DNA from: Candidatus Omnitrophota bacterium
GTDB lineage: Bacteria > Omnitrophota > Gorgyraeia > Gorgyraeales > Gorgyraeaceae
Length of the DNA stretch: 5,236 bases
Direction: 5' to 3'
Assembly (NCBI GenBank): GCA_020057645.1
Contig: JAGVFL010000123.1
Location: forward strand, 1 to 5,236
Shown here: piece by piece, positions 1 to 5,236 of the stretch
How the letters are laid out: each line of letters opens with the position of its first letter
How positions within the stretch are numbered: the stretch's first letter is position 1
Program-made: the position numbers and the translations under genes
Notes under the pieces: generated by a model
Seen by the model: the letters and a program-made list of their open reading frames with translations, nothing else
Databases searched by the model: none
What the model was told of the DNA's origin: nothing

Positions 1-632
1 ATAAGCAGGAGTTTCTGGCAGTATTCGCTGGCTAAATTCAGGTCATGCAGGACTATGATTACTGTAAGAGCGAATTCTTTATTCAACCTCTTTATAAGAT
101 CTAAGATTCCTACCTGATGGGCAATATCCAGGTGCGCGGTCGGTTCATCCAACAAGAGCACCTTGGGTTCCTGCGCGAGAGCGCGGGCAATGAGAACAAG
201 CTGTCTTTCTCCTCCGCTGATTTGACTTAAAGACTGGCTTTTAAGTTTGAAGATACCTGTTAAATCCATAGACCGCCCGGCAATTTCCAAGTCTTTTTTT
301 GTCTCGAAAAACTGGAATCCCTGGTAATGGGGAATCCTTCCTAAAAGGATAAATTCTTCTACGCTCATATGATTTAAAGGCGAATTTTGCGAAACCACGG
401 CAATATCTCTCGCTAACTCCTTTGACGGCGCAGTTCGGATATTTTTCCCTTCCACAAGGATTTTTCCTTTCATTGGCGCAATGGCCCGAGAGAGCGCGCG
501 CAGGAGCGTAGTTTTACCTGAGCCGTTAGGCCCGATGATTCCCAAAAATTCACCCCTATTTATATTAAAACTGATGTCGTAAAGCACAATCTTTGTCCCG
601 TATCCGCACGTTAGATTTATTATCTCAAGCAC
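1..632 (-). CDS. btuD: Corrinoid ABC transporter ATP-binding protein, BtuD/FhuC type (partial, C-terminus cut by window edge)
   Basis: This is the cytoplasmic ATPase that drives the BtuC-type permease encoded just upstream; it hydrolyses ATP to power corrinoid import. The visible 210 codons contain all core ABC motifs in order: Walker A GPNGSGKTT (residues 34-42), Q-loop glutamine in VVSQN (Q82), signature ISGGE (138-142), Walker B VLLLDEP (158-164) and the H-loop histidine in VLHDLN (H196). The family is usually about 250-270 residues, so roughly 40-60 C-terminal residues lie outside the window. The start is a GTG giving MLEIINLTCGYG, the usual N-terminal strand of the fold, 5 bases after a good GAGGAGA ribosome binding site; no nearby ATG fits. 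It begins 10 bases after the btuC stop, so it is probably co-translated. FecCD-linked ATPases for haem or siderophores look the same; the B12 assignment rests on the neighbours cobQ and cbiB. Confidence 0.93.
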   Translation of the reverse strand, partial: MLEIINLTCGYGTKIVLYDISFNINRGEFLGIIGPNGSGKTTLLRALSRAIAPMKGKILVEGKNIRTAPSKELARDIAVVSQNSPLNHMSVEEFILLGRIPHYQGFQFFETKKDLEIAGRSMDLTGIFKLKSQSLSQISGGERQLVLIARALAQEPKVLLLDEPTAHLDIAHQVGILDLIKRLNKEFALTVIIVLHDLNLASEYCQKLLL

Positions 633-637
633 TAATC

Positions 638-644
638 TCTCCTC
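638..644 (-). promoter_or_regulatory. Ribosome binding site of btuD
   Basis: The minus strand reads GAGGAGA here, overlapping the last two bases of the btuC TGA stop and ending 5 bases before the GTG start of btuD. This strong site supports the choice of a GTG start and lets ribosomes finishing btuC restart on btuD. Confidence 0.75.
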
Positions 645-1647
645 AATGAATTTCTCTTTTGGCCAACGCATAGACAAAAAGACTGCCTCCTAATATCCCG
701 GTAATAACTCCGACAGGCAATTCCAGAGGAGCAATGATTGTTCTGGCCAAGGTATCGCAAAAGATTAAAAATGCCCCTCCGGCTAAAAATGCGGCTATCA
801 GTGATATCCGATGATCACTGCCCACAAACATCCTGACAAAATGCGGCACGACCAGGCCGACAAACCCAATCATGCCGGCTACGGAAACGCTAAAACCTGT
901 AAGTAAAGAAGCTATAATAAAAAGTAACCGTTTGGTTCTCTCTATAGGCACTCCAAGATGGAGGGCCTCTTCTTCTCCCAGGGAAAATGCATTAAGGTCG
1001 AGACAAAATAGATGGGAAATAACAAGAAGGACGATGGCCGCCGAAACCGTTACTTTAATAATAGTCCAATCCGGCTCCTCCAAGGATCCCATTATCCAAA
1101 ACACAATCCCATGAAGATCCTCACTGCGCGATAAAGACATAATAAGCATAATTAAGGAAGAAGATATAAAACTAATCATCACGCCGTTCAAAAGTAATCC
1201 ATGGAGTTTTACTATGCCTTTTCTCATGTTCAAAAAATACACTATCATTATGACCGCCGCCGCTCCTAAAAAGCCAAAAAAAGGCAATGTCAGGATGCCT
1301 ATCTTGTACAAACCAAAGATAATATTCAAGGATACACTTAATGCCGCTCCTCCGGAAATACCCAGCGTATACGGCTCAACCAGGGGATTACGGAACATCC
1401 CCTGTAGAATTATTCCTGCCAGGCTTAACGCGCCGCCAATGGCAAAACCCAGAATAATGCGCGGCAGGCGGATATCAAAGAGAATGTTATATTCAACAGT
1501 GCCTTTCCCCTCTAGAAGTATTGGAATAATTTTCTTAACAGGTATTCCCACAGGGCCAACCGCTAAAGAAAAAATAGCCACGCATAGAAGTATCCCTCCC
1601 AGCATTAATACCCAGAAAACTCTGTTAGAAATTCTATTAACGTTCAT
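643..1647 (-). CDS. btuC: Corrinoid ABC transporter permease, BtuC/FecCD family
   Basis: This is the inner-membrane permease that, as a dimer, forms the translocation channel for the corrinoid delivered by the BtuF-like protein. Its 334 residues match the usual length of about 330 for FecCD permeases. The protein is hydrophobic throughout, with a first membrane segment near residues 10-30. Family signatures are intact: RLPR at 60-63 followed by GGALSLAGIILQGMFRNPL (71-89) and EPYTLGISGGA (91-101), FWIMGSL (183-189), GMIGFVGLVVPHFVRMFVG (258-276) and the C-terminal LELPVGVITGILGG (308-321). R60, R63 and R302 align with arginines that in E. coli BtuC are thought to dock onto glutamates of BtuF. 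The ATG start overlaps the btuF stop as ATGA, and no strong Shine-Dalgarno is seen before it, so translation is probably coupled to btuF. The fold also serves iron siderophores and haem; substrate is inferred from context. Confidence 0.93.
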   Translation of the reverse strand: MNVNRISNRVFWVLMLGGILLCVAIFSLAVGPVGIPVKKIIPILLEGKGTVEYNILFDIRLPRIILGFAIGGALSLAGIILQGMFRNPLVEPYTLGISGGAALSVSLNIIFGLYKIGILTLPFFGFLGAAAVIMIVYFLNMRKGIVKLHGLLLNGVMISFISSSLIMLIMSLSRSEDLHGIVFWIMGSLEEPDWTIIKVTVSAAIVLLVISHLFCLDLNAFSLGEEEALHLGVPIERTKRLLFIIASLLTGFSVSVAGMIGFVGLVVPHFVRMFVGSDHRISLIAAFLAGGAFLIFCDTLARTIIAPLELPVGVITGILGGSLFVYALAKREIH

Positions 1648-2480
1648 ATTGTTTTCGGATGCAGCAAGCCTGCTATTGTTTCCAATGCTTCAACAAAACT
1701 TACCGGCGTAGGGCTGCAAAGCCAGTAAGAATCAAGAATATAAATCCTATTATCTCTTGCGGCCTTTAGCGCCCTGTAACCCTGCCAGGTTTCCCGTTCC
1801 TTTTCTCCATTAATACCCATAGTTACAATGAATATCACTTCAGGATTGCTTTCAAGAACTTTTTCTCTTGAATAACGCGGATACATTATCCCCTCAGCGA
1901 TATTTATGCCGCCGGAAAATTCTATGAAATCATTCACAAATGAATCCTCGGTTACCGTAACCAGAGGCTTTGCGCCCACCTGAATAAAAACTCTTGGTTT
2001 TGGCAAGCCGTGTAGTTTTGCTGTCAGGGCGCTAACCTTATTTCTGGCGGTTTTTATAATTTCCTCTGCCTCTTTTTCCCTGCCCACAATCCTTCCCAAT
2101 TCCAAAAATGATGAGCAGATCTCGTTAAAATTTCTTGCAGCGGGAAATTCAATTACCTTTATTCCTAAATTTTTCAATTTTTCTATTGCCTTGGGGTTCG
2201 TTAATGACGCTGCCAGTACCACATCAGGTTGAAGGGCTATAATTTTTTCCAAATTGACCTCAATTACAGTGCCGATTTTTTCCTTCTTTTTTGCCTCCTC
2301 AGGTCTTTGGCAATATACAGTGCAGCCAACCAATCTATCGCTTGCTCCCAGAAGAAAAAGTTCTTCAGTTATCGCCGGCCCCAGAGAAATAATCCTTTGC
2401 GGATAATTTTCTTTGGCAAAACCGCTTCCCTGTAACAACAAACCAGCGCAGAATATAATGGTTAATAATTTTAATCTCAT
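1644..2480 (-). CDS. btuF: Periplasmic corrinoid-binding protein of ABC transporter, BtuF family
   Basis: This is the extracytoplasmic substrate-binding component that would hand cobalamin or its precursors to the permease. The 278-residue product starts with a clear signal peptide: basic MRLK, hydrophobic core to about residue 17, and a probable signal peptidase I site after GFA (A22). C11 is not in a lipobox, so the protein is predicted to be soluble and periplasmic, which points to a diderm cell. The mature part follows the Peripla_BP_2 layout: PQRIISLGPAITEELFLLG (27-45), NLEKIIALQPDVVLA (76-90), LGIKVIEFP (105-113), a long linking helix, RVFIQVGAKPLVT (163-175), and YSREKVLESNPEVIFI (203-218). 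E78 and E206 sit where E. coli BtuF carries its two BtuC-docking glutamates. Its start overlaps the DUF71 stop as ATGA, and a GAGGT lies about 10 bases upstream. B12 specificity is an inference from the operon; a siderophore role is possible. Confidence 0.9.
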   Translation of the reverse strand: MRLKLLTIIFCAGLLLQGSGFAKENYPQRIISLGPAITEELFLLGASDRLVGCTVYCQRPEEAKKKEKIGTVIEVNLEKIIALQPDVVLAASLTNPKAIEKLKNLGIKVIEFPAARNFNEICSSFLELGRIVGREKEAEEIIKTARNKVSALTAKLHGLPKPRVFIQVGAKPLVTVTEDSFVNDFIEFSGGINIAEGIMYPRYSREKVLESNPEVIFIVTMGINGEKERETWQGYRALKAARDNRIYILDSYWLCSPTPVSFVEALETIAGLLHPKTI

Positions 2481-3127
2481 TTAATAGATACCTCTAAAAA
2501 CCAATAGTTATTTTTCAGCATCTTTTTTCCGGTTGTGAACTCTACTGGTTTTATAAAAATAGGGCCGTCATAGACAAAGGTATGAAATTCACCTTTTTCT
2601 CCACAGGGGTCAATCTCCGGGCTTAGTTCTTCAATAAATCCTTTGTCTACCTTGCGGCCCAGCCATTCCCTGCCCAAAAGATCAGCCCTGGTTGAGACCA
2701 CTACGGCTTTAAAACCGGAATTGACAATTTCCAGAATTAATTCTTTGGTATCCCTGCCCCATAAAGGCAGGATTGCCTCTACATCTAATTCCCTGCAAAC
2801 CCTGTCAATCCAGTCCTTATGTTCCTGCAGATATATATCACCAAAAACAATGCCTTCGATCCCTTCTTTCTTTTTCCAGGTAAAAATTAAATCCTTGAAT
2901 TTTTCCCGGTAAACCCCGTCGTTAGGCATAGCCTTTTGTACAATTGGAATTCCAGTAAGCTCTGCCTGTTTAAGAATAGCCCCTGAAGGCAGGCCATGGG
3001 ATAATGACTCTTCGCCGCCCGCTTGTATAAAATTAAACAAGGCCAAAACTTCATAACCTGAAGCCATAGCCTTATAACAGGCAAAACAACTATCTTTACC
3101 TCCGCTCCACAGCCCTACGGCTTTCAT
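2477..3127 (-). CDS. DUF71/COG2102 PP-loop ATPase (diphthine-ammonia ligase family), putative B12-salvage protein
   Basis: This 216-residue protein belongs to the ATP_bind_4 (Dph6-related) family of adenine-nucleotide alpha-hydrolase-fold enzymes that adenylate a carboxylate or similar group. The ATP-binding PP-loop SGGKDS is at residues 8-13. Further family hallmarks are EGIVFGDIYLQEHKDWIDRVC (from 91; the typical G-x-I then Q then R-V-C pattern), PLWGRDT (121-127) and the C-terminal DPCGEKGEFHTFVYDGP (173-189). Eukaryotic and archaeal members make diphthamide on elongation factor 2. Bacteria lack diphthamide, and a published comparative-genomics study of DUF71 predicted that a bacterial branch works in B12 salvage; the placement here between cbiB and btuFCD fits that branch. 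The exact reaction (for example amide formation or hydrolysis on a corrinoid) is unknown. The ATG follows an AGGAGG at 6 bases, and the stop overlaps btuF as ATGA. Confidence 0.88.
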   Translation of the reverse strand: MKAVGLWSGGKDSCFACYKAMASGYEVLALFNFIQAGGEESLSHGLPSGAILKQAELTGIPIVQKAMPNDGVYREKFKDLIFTWKKKEGIEGIVFGDIYLQEHKDWIDRVCRELDVEAILPLWGRDTKELILEIVNSGFKAVVVSTRADLLGREWLGRKVDKGFIEELSPEIDPCGEKGEFHTFVYDGPIFIKPVEFTTGKKMLKNNYWFLEVSIK

Positions 3128-3133
3128 ACAGAA

Positions 3134-3139
3134 CCTCCT
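3134..3139 (-). promoter_or_regulatory. Consensus ribosome binding site of the DUF71 gene, abutting a palindrome
   Basis: The minus strand reads AGGAGG, 6 bases before the ATG at 3127. It is the strongest Shine-Dalgarno in the window. Its first base (3139) is the outermost pair of the 40-bp palindrome, so a folded mRNA hairpin would stand directly against the site and could hinder ribosome access. Confidence 0.8.
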
Positions 3140-3178
3140 CAGACTGTAGGGCAGGTTTAAACCTGCCCTACAGTCTGA
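3139..3178. repeat. Perfect 40-bp palindrome spanning the end of cbiB and the cbiB-DUF71 gap
   Basis: Each half is TCAGACTGTAGGGCAGGTTT and its exact reverse complement follows with no spacer; pairing stops at 3138/3179. In mRNA it can form an 18-bp stem with a UUAA loop. The centre falls inside the cbiB TAA stop codon, and one arm encodes the last six residues of CbiB (QTVGQV). It is followed by AGGAGG and the DUF71 start, not by a U-tract, so it is not a standard intrinsic terminator. It may be a copy of a dispersed repetitive palindromic element, or an mRNA structure controlling stability or translation of the downstream genes. No second copy occurs in this window. Confidence 0.9.
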
Positions 3179-4107
3179 ACTATCATCCCTAAAACTAACA
3201 TTAGCGCAGAAGATATGTATGCAATCCGAATACTCTCTCGAATATGTTCAATAGCTAACGGCTGAGAATCCTCGCCAATAAATGGTTTATATATGGGGTC
3301 TGAATTATAAAAATTTACGCCCCCTAATCGGATCTTAAGGCCTCCTGCCATAGCCGCTTCTGTTGACTCGCTGTTAATTTTTGGCCCTTGAAAGAAGTAT
3401 TTCGATCCCTGCTTAAGCGAGTTAACCCAGTCCTTTCCATAACAAAAGCTGGAGATGCTGATTAAAAAACAGGTTATTTTTGCGGGAATAAAACTCATCG
3501 CCCCATCCAGCAGAGCGGATGCCCTGCCAAATTCTATAAATCTTTCGCTTCTGTATCCCACCATAGAGTCTAAAGTATTTATGGCTTTATAAGCCCATGC
3601 CAGCACAGGGCCTCCTAAAAAAGCATAGAACAAAGGCGCAACTATGCCGTCCATGGTACTTTCTGCCACTGTTTCCACAGATGCCCTGATTATTTCCGGC
3701 TCATCTAATCCTTTTGTATCCCTGCCTACAATCATGGAAAGATCATCTCTTGCCTTCTGAATATCCCCGGACTTCAGGTCTTTGTAAACCCTGCCTGCCT
3801 CAACTGCCAGGGACTTGATTGAAAGTGAAAAATAAATAAACAATACAGAAGCGCCATAGTAGAAAAACGGATGGATAAATTTGGCTAACCTTAATGCCCC
3901 CCAGACGCAAAAAGCAGTTGCCCCAACTACCAAGATAACCAATATGGCCCCGCAGAATTTCTTATTCACTCTGCCCGAGTTTAATTTATTTTCCAGCTTT
4001 TCGATCAGCCTTCCGATAAGCCTTACCGGATGCCAATGCCACTCGGGGTCGCCAAAAACCAGATCCAGAAGATACGCAAGAGGAATAATTAATAATTCAT
4101 AACTCAT
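3157..4107 (-). CDS. cbiB: Adenosylcobinamide-phosphate synthase CbiB (CobD)
   Basis: This integral membrane enzyme joins adenosylcobyric acid to (R)-1-aminopropan-2-ol or its O-phosphate, giving adenosylcobinamide (phosphate), the step after CobQ. The 316 residues match the usual length of about 310-320. Conserved blocks are all present: DLVFGDPEWHWHPVRLIG (15-32), IVGRDTKGLDEPEIIRASVE (126-145), ESTMDGIVAPLFYAFLGGP (149-167), AYKAINTLDSMVGYRSERF (172-190), FGRASALLDGAMSFIPAKIT (193-212) and NSESTEAAMAGGLKIRLGG (245-263). Likely membrane segments lie near 53-72, 78-98, 155-172, 204-222 and 294-310. The start overlaps the cobQ stop as ATGA with only a weak AGG upstream, so translational coupling is likely. 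The final codons are formed by one arm of a perfect palindrome, suggesting the native C-terminus was replaced or extended by a repeat; this tail lies past the conserved region and should not affect catalysis. Confidence 0.96.
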   Translation of the reverse strand: MSYELLIIPLAYLLDLVFGDPEWHWHPVRLIGRLIEKLENKLNSGRVNKKFCGAILVILVVGATAFCVWGALRLAKFIHPFFYYGASVLFIYFSLSIKSLAVEAGRVYKDLKSGDIQKARDDLSMIVGRDTKGLDEPEIIRASVETVAESTMDGIVAPLFYAFLGGPVLAWAYKAINTLDSMVGYRSERFIEFGRASALLDGAMSFIPAKITCFLISISSFCYGKDWVNSLKQGSKYFFQGPKINSESTEAAMAGGLKIRLGGVNFYNSDPIYKPFIGEDSQPLAIEHIRESIRIAYISSALMLVLGMIVQTVGQV

Positions 4108-5236
4108 AGTCCGGAACCTACGATTTTATACAATAAATCCATATTCATATTCTCCCTGACAAGCCGGGCAAGTTTGTCAAATTCTTTATCCGGGTTAAAA
4201 TTCGTTATCTGAACTAAACACGGCCAGCCTTTCTTTAATCTCAGCTTATTCAGAAAATTTCTTCTAAAATTATCCTCATCAAATACCCCATGGATATACG
4301 TGCCCCAGATTCTGCCATTTTCGGCAAACGCCCCATCAACATCTTTTGTCTTCTTCCCCTGCCGTTCGAGAATTTTAAAAACAGGTTTGCGCTCCTTTAG
4401 TATCTGCGTCCTGCCATGATGAATCTCATAACCGGTTACTTTCAGGCCTGAGCTTATTTCCACGGCCTTCACCTGAGATAAAATCTTTTCCTGTTCAAAA
4501 CTGGTAACAACAGGCAAAATCCCCAGGCCTTTAACCGCCAATTTTACTGATTCTGTTTTATTGCGGTCGTAAATTTTCTCTCCTAGTATCTGGTATCCGC
4601 CGCAGATTCCGATTAGATGAAACGCGGGACAGTCTTTGACAAGCGACAATATCCTTTCCGCCAAACCGGATTTTTTCAGGTAACTCAAATCCGCTATGGT
4701 GCTTTTCGTTCCGGGGATAACCAGCGCATCCGGATTATTCAGTTCGGCCTCGCTAGTTACATAGCGCAGTCTGACATCAGGTTCGTTTTTCAAGGCATCA
4801 AAGTCCGTAAAATTGGACATGTGCGGCAGCTTAATTACCGCTATATCTATTTGTTTCGTCGTTCGTCGTTCGTCATTCGTCATTCGTCTAGAGTTCTCAA
4901 GCGGGACAGAATCTTCCTCAGGAATCTTTATATCCTTAAAATAAGGTATAACGGCTAAGACTTTTATGCCTGTTTTTTTCTCAAGGAAATCTATTCCTGA
5001 TTTCAGCAGTCTCTTATCCCCTCTGAATTTATTGATGATAATACCTTTTATCCGTTTTCTTTCTTCCTTTGTCAATAACTCAAGTGTGCCCACAATCCAA
5101 GCAAAAACTCCGCCTTTGTCAATATCGCCTACCAAAATTACTGGAGCACTGGCAATTTTAGACATATACATATTTACTATATCGTGCGCCTTCAGGTTTA
5201 CCTCGCTAGGAGAGCCTGCGCCTTCAATAACAACCA
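4104..5236 (-). CDS. cobQ: Cobyric acid synthase CobQ/CbiP (partial, N-terminus cut by window edge)
   Basis: CobQ amidates the b, d, e and g carboxylates of adenosylcobyrinic acid a,c-diamide using glutamine and ATP, giving adenosylcobyric acid, the substrate of CbiB. The reading frame is open to the window edge, and its first visible residues VVIEGAGSPSEVNL are a conserved internal CobQ motif, so the in-frame ATG at 5171 is not the start; about 120 N-terminal residues with the P-loop are missing from a protein of about 500. The visible part holds the end of the dethiobiotin-synthetase-like ATPase domain (PVILVGDIDKGGVFA, INKFRGD, IPEEDS) and then the class I glutamine amidotransferase domain, with IKLPHMSNFTDFDAL, VIPGTKSTIADL, nucleophile elbow GICGGYQILG (catalytic Cys codon 4602-4604), GYEIHHGRT and GTYIHGVFD (His codon 4290-4292). 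The linker between domains carries a heptamer repeat. The stop overlaps cbiB as ATGA. Confidence 0.96.
   Translation of the reverse strand, partial: VVIEGAGSPSEVNLKAHDIVNMYMSKIASAPVILVGDIDKGGVFAWIVGTLELLTKEERKRIKGIIINKFRGDKRLLKSGIDFLEKKTGIKVLAVIPYFKDIKIPEEDSVPLENSRRMTNDERRTTKQIDIAVIKLPHMSNFTDFDALKNEPDVRLRYVTSEAELNNPDALVIPGTKSTIADLSYLKKSGLAERILSLVKDCPAFHLIGICGGYQILGEKIYDRNKTESVKLAVKGLGILPVVTSFEQEKILSQVKAVEISSGLKVTGYEIHHGRTQILKERKPVFKILERQGKKTKDVDGAFAENGRIWGTYIHGVFDEDNFRRNFLNKLRLKKGWPCLVQITNFNPDKEFDKLARLVRENMNMDLLYKIVGSGL
4854..4888. repeat. Five-unit 7-bp tandem repeat inside cobQ
   Basis: On the plus strand five consecutive units read TTTCGTC, GTTCGTC, GTTCGTC, ATTCGTC, ATTCGTC (consensus NTTCGTC; GACGAAN on the coding strand). 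Seven is not a multiple of three, so the array is read in all three phases and gives a 7-residue periodic peptide, RRMTNDERRTT, in the linker between the two CobQ domains. The total is 35 bp and the frame is kept. It resembles dispersed heptamer arrays common in some environmental bacterial genomes. Confidence 0.85.

Noticed and set aside
1381..1404. Inverted repeat with 8-bp arms (CAGGGGAT and ATCCCCTG) around an 8-base loop
   Set aside because: It falls in the codons for the conserved permease motif QGMFRNPL, so the symmetry is explained by coding constraint and chance.
1214..1711. Plus-strand open frame of 165 codons
   Set aside because: It is the antisense shadow of btuC and the end of btuF; its composition is rich in Pro, Lys and Arg with no motif, while the minus strand encodes a full FecCD permease.
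2887..3084. Minus-strand 65-codon frame inside the DUF71 gene
   Set aside because: It is a frame-shifted shadow of the DUF71 gene, which has intact family motifs over the same bases.
2477..3127. Genuine diphthamide synthesis gene (Dph6)
   Set aside because: The fold and motifs match the family, but diphthamide is made on archaeal and eukaryotic EF2, and all neighbours here are bacterial B12 genes.
3139..3178. Intrinsic (Rho-independent) terminator
   Set aside because: The stem is strong but neither side is followed by a T-tract; on the transcribed strand it is followed by a ribosome site and a start codon.
3655..3680. GCCACTG match resembling a cobalamin riboswitch core
   Set aside because: It is inside the cbiB coding region (VETVAES), lacks the extended B12-box context and is on the wrong strand and place to control the operon.
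4854..4888. CRISPR array
   Set aside because: The units are 7 bp and directly contiguous with no spacers, so it is a simple tandem repeat.
4617..4958. Plus-strand open frame of 113 codons across the heptamer repeat
   Set aside because: It lies antisense inside cobQ, has no recognisable domain, and owes part of its length to the repeat, which lacks stops in this frame.
4104..5171. CobQ starting at the in-frame ATG at 5171
   Set aside because: The frame stays open upstream to the window edge and encodes the conserved CobQ motif VVIEGAGSPSEVNL, so the gene is truncated by the window and 5171 is an internal methionine.

Overview
The window holds six genes, all on the minus strand, read from high to low coordinates as cobQ/cbiP (5' end outside the window), cbiB, a DUF71/COG2102 PP-loop ATPase, btuF, btuC and btuD (3' end outside the window). 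Every gene is tightly packed against the next: three junctions are 4-base ATGA stop/start overlaps, one is a 10-base gap, and one is a 29-base gap. The set looks like one polycistronic operon for late cobalamin (vitamin B12) assembly and corrinoid uptake. No promoter, terminator, RNA gene, riboswitch or mobile-element gene is visible, and there is no gene-free stretch over 30 bases. A cobalamin riboswitch, if present, would lie upstream of the operon, beyond the high-coordinate edge.

Layout: bases 4104-5236 encode most of cobyric acid synthase (amidation of adenosylcobyrinic acid a,c-diamide). Bases 3157-4107 encode CbiB, the membrane enzyme that attaches the aminopropanol side chain. Bases 2477-3127 encode the DUF71 protein. 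Bases 1644-2480 (BtuF-like binding protein), 643-1647 (BtuC-like FecCD permease) and 1-632 (BtuD-like ATPase, GTG start) form a complete ABC importer apart from the last part of the ATPase. The importer would bring in cobalamin or incomplete corrinoids, and CobQ and CbiB would convert cobyrinate-level intermediates toward adenosylcobinamide phosphate. The DUF71 protein sits where comparative genomics has predicted a B12-salvage role for the bacterial branch of this family.

Two non-coding-type signals are embedded in the genes. A perfect 40-bp palindrome (3139-3178) supplies the last six codons and stop of cbiB and abuts the Shine-Dalgarno sequence of the DUF71 gene. A 5-unit heptamer tandem repeat (4854-4888) lies in frame in the linker between the two domains of CobQ. 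Both look like dispersed genomic repeats that have settled in permissive positions at gene ends or linkers.

Organism: the base composition is moderately AT-rich by eye. The binding protein has an ordinary signal peptide and no lipobox cysteine, which suggests a diderm bacterium. The two repeat types resemble those I associate with uncultivated anaerobic lineages such as Omnitrophota, but this assignment is a low-confidence inference.
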